Shown here: one piece after another, positions 7,911 to 15,410 of the stretch
How the letters are laid out: each line of letters opens with the position of its first letter
Numbering within the stretch: position 1 is the stretch's first letter
Origin: JAHRAW01 sp963693025
GTDB taxonomy: Bacteria; Pseudomonadota; Gammaproteobacteria; Arenicellales; Poriferihabitantaceae
Length of the DNA stretch: 64,000 nucleotides
Reading direction: 5' to 3'
Assembly: GCA_963693025.1 (NCBI GenBank)
Contig: OY843749.1
Span: 1,054,001 to 1,118,000, forward strand
The notes under the pieces: model-generated
Databases searched by the model: none
The model's input: only the letters and a program-made list of their open reading frames with translations
Told to the model about the DNA's origin: nothing
Program-made: the position numbers and the translations under genes

Positions 7911-9740
7911 ATGGCAACCAAATCCCGCAAACGGCGCACTCAAAAGCAGCAACGCCGCGCCGCTTCTTCCCAAAGAAAAACAGGCGGGGTTGCGCCGAGT
8001 CAATCCGCAAACCAAGCCGCGTCGGGGCTACTCATCGTGGCTTATCTGCCGTGGCTGTTGTTGTTTGGCTGGTTGACCGCCGTCACTTGGTGGTTGTGCG
8101 ATGACGCCTACATCGGCTTCCGTTATGTCCGCAATCTGGTGGAAGGTCACGGCCTAGTCTTCAACCCGGGCGAATATGTCGAGGGCTACACCAACTTCCT
8201 ATGGGTATTGGAACTCGCGGCGATTTGGGCGTTGACCGGCATTCCGCCGGAAACTGCCGCGCCGGTTTTGTCGGTTGTCTACACCCTCGGCACGCTGGCG
8301 GTGGTGTTGTGGTGGGTTTATCGGATGCCGGGGTTGTCGCATCGTGGGCTGGTTGGTTGGATGGCGCTTGGGTTGCTATGCAGCAGCGCCACCTTCGCCA
8401 TCTGGACTTCCGCCGGTGGTTTGGAGACGCGCCAGTTCACCTTTTTTATACTCGCCGGGCTGGTCGCCTTAAGCATTCACGGCGAACACCGCCGGGGGCA
8501 ACTCACCGCCTCGCTGTGTTTGGCGGCGGCGGAATTGACGCGCCCCGAAGGGTTGCTCATCGGCGGGTGTTTCCTCGCCGGGTTCGCGTTGTGCCGACTC
8601 TTGCGCGCCGGACAACTCTGGCGACCGTGGCGCGACTGGCGGGCGTTGATGATGATGGGCGCGCCGTTTATGCTCATAGTCGCCGCGCATTATTTGTGGC
8701 GTTACGCTTACTACGGCGAGTGGTTGCCGAACACTTACTACGCCAAGGTTGTCGAGCCGTGGTATGAATCCGGCATTCATTACCTCGTGCAAGCCGGCAT
8801 CGAGACCGGCGCGTATCTGCTGTTGCCGCTGGCGTTGGTGGCCGCCATCACGCGCTGGCGGCGGCATAAAGACGGCGCACATCTGGTCGGCTTGCTGGCG
8901 ATATTGATGCACGGCGCGTATCTGGCGCGCATCGGCGGCGACCATTTTGAATACCGCCCGTTGGATTTTTATTGGCCGTTGCTGGCGGTGGCGGCGGCCA
9001 TCGGGCTCGCGCAACTCGGCGCGCGCCTTGCCGCCAAAATCGGGGGGGGAGGGGTGAAGTATCGGGCGTTATACGCGTGCACGCTGGCGCTGTTCGTGCC
9101 GGTGCTGATTTACGCCGGCGCGTTGCAGGGCGCGTTGATGTATGAAGGCTCGAAGGTGGTGGGATACCAAGGGCTGGCTTACACCGAACTGAACGATGCC
9201 AACGCCGGCTGGCTGGTGGCGCCGGGCATGTCGAAACTGACCGCCCTCTCCAATGCGATGCGCCGCGAATCAATCCGGCGGGCGGCGCCGACGACTTGGA
9301 TGGAACAACGCGCATTCACGCGCGTGCGCCAGTGGCAGTTTAAACCTTACGAGAACATGCCGCGCGGCACGCTTCCCGACGATGCGGTCGCGTCGGTCGG
9401 CTCGCTCGGCGTCAAGAGTTATTACCTGCCGGACTTGGAGATTATCGACCGCCACGGGCTGACCGACGCGACCGTGGCGCGCAGCACGCAACCCAAACCG
9501 CCGGACGGGTTGGCGCGCCGTCTCGCGCACGAGCGCCACCCGCCGCCCGGCTATATGAAGCAACGCGGCGTGAACCTCAATGTGCATCAAGCGGCGCGCA
9601 GTGCCGAAGAAGCCCTGCGCCGCGCGCAATATGCGTTGGAAGTCGCGCCCAACCTGTGGATGCCGTTTGATTCGGATGCCCATGCGTGGGTCGCCGAGCG
9701 CTTCGCCGGGCGCAACTTGAAGAGTCGGCAGTCGCCATGA
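7911..9740 (+). CDS. GT-C membrane glycosyltransferase of the DDAYIGFRY type
   Basis: A 609-aa polytopic protein with a strongly basic N-terminal tail (residues 1-25) and a first external loop reading CDDAYIGFRYVRNLVEGHG followed by EYVEGYTNFLW. This acidic-pair motif is shared by bacterial GT-C proteins related to mycobacterial arabinofuranosyl transferases. About ten helices precede a soluble C-terminal domain (about 430-609). It is distinct from the neighbouring 5815-7509 GT-C enzyme. It probably adds a sugar from a polyprenyl-phosphate donor in the periplasm. Confidence 0.82.
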   Translation: MATKSRKRRTQKQQRRAASSQRKTGGVAPSQSANQAASGLLIVAYLPWLLLFGWLTAVTWWLCDDAYIGFRYVRNLVEGHGLVFNPGEYVEGYTNFLWVLELAAIWALTGIPPETAAPVLSVVYTLGTLAVVLWWVYRMPGLSHRGLVGWMALGLLCSSATFAIWTSAGGLETRQFTFFILAGLVALSIHGEHRRGQLTASLCLAAAELTRPEGLLIGGCFLAGFALCRLLRAGQLWRPWRDWRALMMMGAPFMLIVAAHYLWRYAYYGEWLPNTYYAKVVEPWYESGIHYLVQAGIETGAYLLLPLALVAAITRWRRHKDGAHLVGLLAILMHGAYLARIGGDHFEYRPLDFYWPLLAVAAAIGLAQLGARLAAKIGGGGVKYRALYACTLALFVPVLIYAGALQGALMYEGSKVVGYQGLAYTELNDANAGWLVAPGMSKLTALSNAMRRESIRRAAPTTWMEQRAFTRVRQWQFKPYENMPRGTLPDDAVASVGSLGVKSYYLPDLEIIDRHGLTDATVARSTQPKPPDGLARRLAHERHPPPGYMKQRGVNLNVHQAARSAEEALRRAQYALEVAPNLWMPFDSDAHAWVAERFAGRNLKSRQSP

Positions 9741-9783
9741 AAACGCGCAGCGAGGTTGCGGTTGCCGGCGCGCATCCGCCGCA

Positions 9784-10527
9784 GTGGTGAGCGCCCCCGT
9801 GCGCTACGCCGACACGCGCCTCGGCATTGTTTGCCCGGTCGCCAACGAACAAGCCACGCTGGCGGCGTTTGTCGGCGAAGTGCTGGCGGTCTGCGACGGC
9901 TTTGCCTTTGCGGATGTCAAACTGTTCCTCATCGTCGACAACGCCAGCACCGACAACACGCTCGACCTGGCGCGTGAATTGGCTGCCACCACGCCGGCGG
10001 TCTGCTGCGTGTGGGCGCCCGACAACCGCTCGGTGGCGGACGCCTACCGGCGCGGCTACCGCGAAGCGATTCAAGCGCCCTGCGACTGGATACTGGAAAT
10101 CGACGCCGGCTTCAGCCACCGCCCCGAAGACATCCCCCCCTTCTTCAAGCACATGGCCGCCGGCAAGGACTGCGTGTTCAGTTCACGCTTCGCACGCGGC
10201 GCCCACTTCCCCAAATCCGCGCTGTTCCGCTATCTGGTAAGCCGCGGCGGAACCGCGCTGGTGAACCGCATGCTGGGCACCACCCTGACCGACATGACCG
10301 GCGGATTCGAATGCTTCACCCGCCGCGCGCTGCAAGACATCCTGGCAACCGGCATCCACTCCGCAGGCCCCTTCTTCCAAACCGAAATCCGCTACCACGC
10401 CCGCCACTCCAATTACGCCGAAGTCCCAATACGCTACGCCGCCCCCAGCCACACAATCCGCACAACGGCAATCGGCGAAGCGCTGCGGGGGGTTTGGCGG
10501 TTGTATAAGGGGAGGCGGGGGGAGTAA
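9784..10527 (+). CDS. GT2 family glycosyltransferase
   Basis: A 247-aa soluble GT-A enzyme: IVCPVANEQATLAAFV, FLIVDNASTDNTLDLA and a DXD-like LEIDAGFSHRPED (about residues 100-112). It lacks the membrane tail of the 4220-5452 enzyme. The frame begins with tandem GTG codons at 9784/9787; no in-frame ATG fits. An ATG at 9737 overlapping the previous stop reads only 17 codons in another frame. Position after the GT-C gene suggests it supplies the same envelope glycan pathway. Confidence 0.85.
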   Translation: MVSAPVRYADTRLGIVCPVANEQATLAAFVGEVLAVCDGFAFADVKLFLIVDNASTDNTLDLARELAATTPAVCCVWAPDNRSVADAYRRGYREAIQAPCDWILEIDAGFSHRPEDIPPFFKHMAAGKDCVFSSRFARGAHFPKSALFRYLVSRGGTALVNRMLGTTLTDMTGGFECFTRRALQDILATGIHSAGPFFQTEIRYHARHSNYAEVPIRYAAPSHTIRTTAIGEALRGVWRLYKGRRGE

Positions 10528-10537
10528 CCTCCTACTT

Positions 10538-10792
10538 CGTCATTCACAACAACGTCGTCATTCACAACAACGTCGTCATTCACAACAACTTCGTCATTCT
10601 CGAGCGTTAGTGACCGTTTGCCGCCGCGCTTCTTCTTTTAAGCGGCGGCTTACGGACACTTGCGTCCTCGGGAATCTCCCTAAGACTGGCACGGGCTTTG
10701 TTGAAATTCACGCCAGCCTTAGGGAGATTCCCGAAGGCGATGAAAAATATAGTCGCTGGCGCTCCTTATTTTTCTATCGTTCGAGAATGACG
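10538..10792 (+). repeat. R-element copy 3, forward, with triplicated leading end
   Basis: A full forward copy. Its leading CGTCATTC end is preceded by three tandem 18-bp units of the form CGTCATTCACAACAACGT (10538-10592), as though the terminal segment had been amplified. Both inverted pairs are intact apart from a T-to-A change in one hairpin arm. Confidence 0.87.
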
Positions 10793-10829
10793 GGTTTCTT
10801 GTTGTTGGTTTTTGCTAGTTAGACTCACA

Positions 10830-10835
10830 TATAAT
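10830..10835 (+). promoter_or_regulatory. Consensus -10 box upstream of the MaoC gene
   Basis: A perfect TATAAT lies 47 bp before the ATG at 10883 and about 40 bp beyond the R-element. The upstream T-rich GGTTTTTGC stretch may act as a weak -35. Confidence 0.5.
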
Positions 10836-10882
10836 ACAACCCCATTCCGTCAGCAAACCACCACCCACCCAAGGCAACCACC

Positions 10883-11329
10883 ATGCAATACGCGCAAGAT
10901 TTTGTCACCGGGGAAACCCACACACTCGGTTCGCATCTCGTTACGGCGGAAGAAATCATTGACTTCGCGCAAAAGTATGACCCGCAGGGCTATCACTTGA
11001 GCGAAGAGGCCGGGCGGTTGTCGTGCTTTGACGGGTTGATTGCCAGCGGTTGGCATACGGCGAGCATCTGGATGAAACTCTATGTGACCGCCATGCTCGG
11101 CGACGCCGCGGTTCAAGGCTCTCCGGGGGTGGATGAGCTCAGGTGGCTGTCCCCGGTGCGGCCCGGCGATGTGCTGAATGGGCGGGTCGAAATCCTGCAC
11201 AAAACCCCGTCAAAAACGCAACCCGACATCACCACCGTCCACAAAAAAGGAGCGTTGACCAGAGACGGCGAAAGCAAACCGGTGTGCACGCTGATTTTGC
11301 TCTGCCGCTTAATCAACCGCCCGGCTTAA
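10883..11329 (+). CDS. MaoC-like dehydratase (hot-dog fold)
   Basis: A 148-aa single hot-dog domain protein similar to MaoC/(R)-enoyl-CoA hydratases. An N-terminal QDFVTGETHTLGSHLVTAEE segment is followed by DYHLSEE-like and LIASGWHTASIWMKL segments around the usual Asp/His active site, and a VRPGDVL turn typical of the family. Its acyl-CoA substrate is not evident. The AEC carrier gene follows after 6 bp, so the two are probably co-transcribed. Confidence 0.83.
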   Translation: MQYAQDFVTGETHTLGSHLVTAEEIIDFAQKYDPQGYHLSEEAGRLSCFDGLIASGWHTASIWMKLYVTAMLGDAAVQGSPGVDELRWLSPVRPGDVLNGRVEILHKTPSKTQPDITTVHKKGALTRDGESKPVCTLILLCRLINRPA

Positions 11330-11335
11330 GCGCGC

Positions 11336-12232
11336 ATGGGCGGCTTGGCGCTTATCTCGGCATGCCTGCTGATTGGCATAGCGCTTGCCCGAAGTAAAAA
11401 ATATCCTGGCGATTTATCGGAAACGCTGGCGAATGTTGCCATTCATGTCTCGTTGCCGGCGCTGGTGCTAAAACATCTGCACGGGTTGCCCGTCAAGCCC
11501 GATGTGCTGATGCCCTCGCTGATGCCGTTGGGGGTGTTTGCGCTGACCGTTGGGCTTGTGCTGTTGGCGAGCCGTATTATTTCGTTGAACCGCCCGACCA
11601 TCGGTTGTTTGATATTGGTCTGCGGAACGGGCAACACTTCAATCGTCGGCATCCCGCTCGTGCAAGCGTTCATCGGACAAGAGGCAGTCGCTTATGCCGT
11701 GGTTGCGGATCAAGCCAACTTTATTGTGATGTCGGTTTTGGGTTTGTCGGCGGCAAACATTTACGCATTGCAAGACCAACGGCGGCTTTCCCTGTTGCGC
11801 CGCATGGTGACTTACCCTCCGGCGATTGCCATGTTGGCGGCAATCGTTTTGCGCCCCATCGCCTTTCCGCAATGGTTTGACGATGTGCTAACGGCGCTGG
11901 CGATGACGCTAACGCCGCTGGCGATCATCTCGGTTGGCGCCGGAATGCGGCTCAGTCATTTGAGCGAGCACAGAGGCTTATTCATCGGTGGCGTGGCGCT
12001 TAAATTACTCATCGCGCCGGCGGTCATTTTTATCGCCTACCGATTGCTGGGCGGGCGGCTTGACGATGCCGCATTTTCCGCATCCGTTCTGCAAGCGGGC
12101 ATGCCGCCGATGATCGTGGCGGGATTGATCGCGGTCAACCAAAAGTTAAACCCACCGTTGGCAATGATGCTAATCAGTTTTGGCATTCCACTTTCTTTTC
12201 TGTCGGTGTTCTTATGGAGTTTGTTATTTTAA
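11336..12232 (+). CDS. AEC-family (auxin efflux carrier-like) transporter
   Basis: A 298-aa protein with about ten hydrophobic helices in two halves and the Asn/Pro-containing helix NVAIHVSLPALVLKHL near the start, followed by VCGTGNTSIVGIPLVQAF, both characteristic of the PIN/AEC carrier fold. Bacterial members export or take up organic acids such as malate. The gene lies 6 bp after the MaoC gene. The 146 bp that follow hold no gene; a weak TATTCT occurs at 12353-12358. Confidence 0.85.
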   Translation: MGGLALISACLLIGIALARSKKYPGDLSETLANVAIHVSLPALVLKHLHGLPVKPDVLMPSLMPLGVFALTVGLVLLASRIISLNRPTIGCLILVCGTGNTSIVGIPLVQAFIGQEAVAYAVVADQANFIVMSVLGLSAANIYALQDQRRLSLLRRMVTYPPAIAMLAAIVLRPIAFPQWFDDVLTALAMTLTPLAIISVGAGMRLSHLSEHRGLFIGGVALKLLIAPAVIFIAYRLLGGRLDDAAFSASVLQAGMPPMIVAGLIAVNQKLNPPLAMMLISFGIPLSFLSVFLWSLLF

Positions 12233-12393
12233 TACCGGGCGGTCGCCGCCGCCCCCCGGCGCGGTACGATTTAATGCCCCCGCGCAGCGCTTTACTCATT
12301 CGGGCAAATAAGCAATACTTGGGGCAATATGCTGGGAGCGAGGCTCGGGCATTATTCTAACTTCAATGATTTATCACCATGAGGACAAACACC

Positions 12394-13578
12394 ATGAAAC
12401 GTCGTGAACTACTCAAAGGCGCCGCCGCCGGCACGGCGGTTACCGCCGCCGCCATTGCGGTCACCGGCTGCACGCAGGACGAGGAAAAGGCCGCCCTGCA
12501 ACAGCAACTGGACGATGCCAACGCCAAAATCGCCGAAATGACGGCGGCGCAGCAAGCCCCGGCGGCGGTCACCGACCGCATCGAGGCGGCGATGGTTTCC
12601 ACCTGGCCGCGCGATTTTCCGGGGCTCGGCACCGGCGCGCAACGCTTCGCCCGGCGCATATCCGACATGAGCGACGGGCGCATCCACGTCGAATACTTCG
12701 CCGGCGGCGAGCGCGTCAAACCCTTCGATTCATTCGATGAAGTCGCCTCCGGCAACGCCCAGATGTACCACGGCGCCGAGTATTACTGGAAGGGCAAACA
12801 CCCCGGTTGGGCTTACTTTACCGCGGTGCCGTTCGGCTTGACTTACACCGAAATCAACGCTTGGATTCGCTTCGGCGGGGGCCAGGAATTGTGGGATGAA
12901 CTCGCCGGCGGCTTCGGCTTGAAGGGCTTGATGTGCGGCAATACCGGCGTGCAGATGGGCGGCTGGTTCCGCAAGGAAATGAACACCGCCGATGATTTCA
13001 AGGGCTTGAAAATGCGCATCCCCGGTCTCGGCGGCGACGTGCTTGCCAAACTCGGCGCGTCCCCGGTGTCGCTGCCCGGTAGCCAGATTTACGAGAACCT
13101 GGTGTCCGGCGCAATCGACGCGACCGAATGGGTCGGTCCGTGGAATGACAGTTTTATGAAATTCTACGAAGCCGCCAAATACTACTACTATCCCGGCATG
13201 CACGAGCCGGCGGCGATGCTGGCGTGCGGCATCAACAAGGATTTCTGGGAGAGCTTGTCCAAAGCCGACCGAATCCTGATTGAAGCGGCGGCCTCGATGG
13301 AAAACGATGTGATGATGTCGGAATACAACACCAAGAACGGCGAAGCGCTCGCCAAACTGATTTCGGAACAGGGCGTGCAGTTGAAGCGTTTCAACGAAGA
13401 CATCTACGACGCCTTCGGCGAAGCGGCGGATGCAGTGTTCGCCGAAGTGGTAGAGCACAGCGACCTGGCACGACGCATCCACGAAAGTTTCCTCGCCTCC
13501 CGCGCCAACATCGGCGCCTACGCGAAAATTTCCGACCAGGAGTATGTTCTCCAGCGTAACCGGGTGTTGGGGTTGTAG
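12394..13578 (+). CDS. dctP: TRAP transporter solute-binding lipoprotein, TakP type
   Basis: A 394-aa periplasmic receptor. It starts with a Tat-like signal (MKRRELLKGAAAG) and a lipobox-like VTGC, then a short coiled-coil linker (about 30-55) before the binding domain. Segments GNTGVQMGGWF, LKMRIPGLGGDVLAKLG and IDATEWVGPWND match the alpha-keto acid receptor TakP closely, so a 2-oxo acid or related monocarboxylate is the likely ligand. GAGG at 12381-12384 supports this start over the ATG at 12379. Its membrane partners lie 840 bp downstream beyond three R-elements. Confidence 0.9.
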   Translation: MKRRELLKGAAAGTAVTAAAIAVTGCTQDEEKAALQQQLDDANAKIAEMTAAQQAPAAVTDRIEAAMVSTWPRDFPGLGTGAQRFARRISDMSDGRIHVEYFAGGERVKPFDSFDEVASGNAQMYHGAEYYWKGKHPGWAYFTAVPFGLTYTEINAWIRFGGGQELWDELAGGFGLKGLMCGNTGVQMGGWFRKEMNTADDFKGLKMRIPGLGGDVLAKLGASPVSLPGSQIYENLVSGAIDATEWVGPWNDSFMKFYEAAKYYYYPGMHEPAAMLACGINKDFWESLSKADRILIEAAASMENDVMMSEYNTKNGEALAKLISEQGVQLKRFNEDIYDAFGEAADAVFAEVVEHSDLARRIHESFLASRANIGAYAKISDQEYVLQRNRVLGL

Positions 13579-13661
13579 TTTTTGGTTGGTGTGGGGTTGA
13601 AAACGGGGCCAGGGGTGATGCCCGGTTCCGTTTCTTATGCGCGGTGATGGGTTATCGCACT

Positions 13662-13901
13662 CGTCATTCTCGAGCGTTAGTGTCCGTTTGTCGCCGCGCT
13701 TTTTCTTTTAAGCGGCGGCTTACGGACACTTACGTCCTCGGGAATCTCCCTAAGATTGGCACGGGCTTTGTTGAAATTCACGATAACCTTAGGGAGATTC
13801 CCGAAGGTGATGAAAAATATAGTCGCTGTCGCTCCTTATTTTTCTATCATTCGAGAATGACGAAGTTGGGGCTCCCTATTTTCTACCGTTCGAGAATGAC
13901 G
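13662..13901 (+). repeat. R-element copy 4, forward, with extra trailing end
   Basis: A full copy (13662-13862) followed by a duplicated 3' terminal unit ending TCGAGAATGACG at 13901. It is the first of three tandem copies between dctP and dctQ. Confidence 0.9.
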
Positions 13902-13910
13902 GCTATAACT

Positions 13911-14172
13911 CGTCATTCTCGAGCGTTAGTGTCCGTTGCCGCCGCGCTTCTTCTTTTAAGCGGCGGCTTACGGACACTTACGTCCTCGGGAATCTCCCTA
14001 AGACTGGCACGGGCTTTGTTGAAATCCACGCTAGCCTTAGGGAGATTCCCGAAGGTGATGAAAAATCCGCCGGGAGCGGATTTTCGCGTAGCCCGAAGGG
14101 TTTGTATCAGGGATGATACAAACAAAAATATAGTCGCTATCGCTCCTTATTTTTCTATCATTCGAGAATGAC
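13911..14172 (+). repeat. R-element copy 5, forward, with hairpin module (beta type)
   Basis: The second tandem copy. A module at about 14062-14126 sits after the inner right arm (between GATG and AAAAATATAG). Its outer arms are GTTTGTATCA/TGATACAAAC, differing from the alpha module (GCGCGTATCA/TGATACGCGC) by fully compensated base changes. Confidence 0.9.
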
Positions 14173-14181
14173 GGCTACTAC

Positions 14182-14418
14182 TCGTCATTCTCGAGCGTTA
14201 GTGTCCGTTGCCGCCGCGCTTTTTCTTTTAAGCGGCGGCTTACGGACACTTGCGTCCTCGGGAATCTCCCTAAGGTTGGCACGGGCTTTGTTAGAATTCA
14301 CGGTAGTCTTAGGGAGATTCCCGAAGGCGATGAAAAATATGGTCGCTGTCGCTCCCTATTTTTCTATCGTTCGAGAATGACGAGGTTGTGAGTTATTTTT
14401 CTACGCTCGAGAATGACG
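14182..14418 (+). repeat. R-element copy 6, forward, abutting dctQ
   Basis: The third tandem copy (14182-14382) with an additional degenerate end unit finishing at GAATGACGA, two bases before the dctQ ATG at 14420. The dctQ translation start region is therefore repeat sequence. Confidence 0.88.
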
Positions 14419-14419
14419 A

Positions 14420-15400
14420 ATGTTTTCGGTAATCCTACTACGCACACTATCAGCGCTAATGCTAACGCTAGTGGCGTTGTTTTTACTCAACAACTACCTG
14501 GTCTATTGGCGCGGCTGGCCAGGGTTTTCCACCGGGTTGTCCGGGCGCGGATGGATTCAACTAACGAGTTACACCGCGATACTAGTCGCCACGGCGTTGC
14601 TGGTGTGGCGCACCCCGGCGAGGTCGTTGCGCGACGACGCGGTTTTGTGCTCACGGCTGGCCGCTTATTTGATTCGCGCGGCGTTCTGGGCGGTGTTGTT
14701 GATTGGGCTCGTCGATATGTTGATTTCCTTTCTGCGCGTCGAGGGTTTTCTCGAAGCGGTCGCCGGCAAACGCCTGACCACGCAACTCGGCAGGCCCGTG
14801 TTCCGCGGCGTCTATGTGCATTACCCGCTGCTGGTGGCGTCCCTCATCATCGCCCGCTTCGCCCGCTCGCTCGGCTTCATCTGGCTGACGTCGCTGGTGG
14901 TCATTGCGGAGTTTCAGGTGGTGGTGTCGCGCTTCGTGTTCTCCTACGAGCAGGCGTTCATGGGCGATTTGGTGAGGTTCTGGTATGCCGCCCTGTTTCT
15001 TTTTGCGAGCGCTTATACGCTGCTGCACGAGGGTCATGTGCGCGTGGATGTGCTGTATGCCAATTTCAGCAAGCGCGGCAAGGCATGGTCGAACGCCGCC
15101 GGGTCGGTGTTGCTGGGGCTGCCGTTGTGCTGGACGATTATGCTGCAGGGCATGTCCGGCAAGAGCGCCAGCATCAACGGTCCGCTGCTCGGTTTTGAAA
15201 TCTCGCAGAGCGGCTACGGCATGTATGTCAAATACCTGATGGCCGGGTTTTTGCTGGTGTTTGCGGTGTCCATGGCGATTCAGTTTGTCGGCGTCTTTTT
15301 AGAAAACACCGCCACGCTGCGCGACGAACCGCATCCGCCGGACGACTTGGCGACGACGACCCAAGCGACCCAAGCAACCCAAGCAACCCAAGCAACCTGA
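14420..15400 (+). CDS. dctQ: TRAP transporter small permease, DctQ-type
   Basis: A 326-aa protein, larger than the usual 160-200 aa and consistent with the mannitol/keto-acid TRAP class. It has about six to seven hydrophobic helices, with LHEGHVRVDVLYANFSKRG matching the conserved DctQ signature around residues 205-223. The C-terminus ends in TQATQATQATQAT encoded by a 9-bp tandem repeat. An R-element lies directly upstream, leaving little room for a native ribosome site. dctM starts 10 bp downstream. Confidence 0.88.
   Translation: MFSVILLRTLSALMLTLVALFLLNNYLVYWRGWPGFSTGLSGRGWIQLTSYTAILVATALLVWRTPARSLRDDAVLCSRLAAYLIRAAFWAVLLIGLVDMLISFLRVEGFLEAVAGKRLTTQLGRPVFRGVYVHYPLLVASLIIARFARSLGFIWLTSLVVIAEFQVVVSRFVFSYEQAFMGDLVRFWYAALFLFASAYTLLHEGHVRVDVLYANFSKRGKAWSNAAGSVLLGLPLCWTIMLQGMSGKSASINGPLLGFEISQSGYGMYVKYLMAGFLLVFAVSMAIQFVGVFLENTATLRDEPHPPDDLATTTQATQATQATQAT
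15361..15396 (+). repeat. 9-bp tandem repeat at the end of dctQ
   Basis: Four head-to-tail copies of CCAAGC(A/G)AC, three identical and one with a single change, encode the Thr-Gln-Ala tail of DctQ. Unit length is a codon multiple, so copy-number changes would not shift the frame. Confidence 0.9.
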
Positions 15401-15410
15401 GGCAACCTTC

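Noticed and set aside
9737..9790. ATG overlapping the stop of the second GT-C gene as start of the next GT2
   Set aside because: That frame ends after 17 codons; the GT2 frame starts at GTG 9784.
13644..14380. Recurrent 60-175 codon frames with RRAFSFKRRLTDT-type text in many intergenic regions
   Set aside because: They are readings through R-elements. They recur only because the repeat recurs, in either orientation and with differing ends; no ribosome sites or protein-like conservation independent of the DNA.
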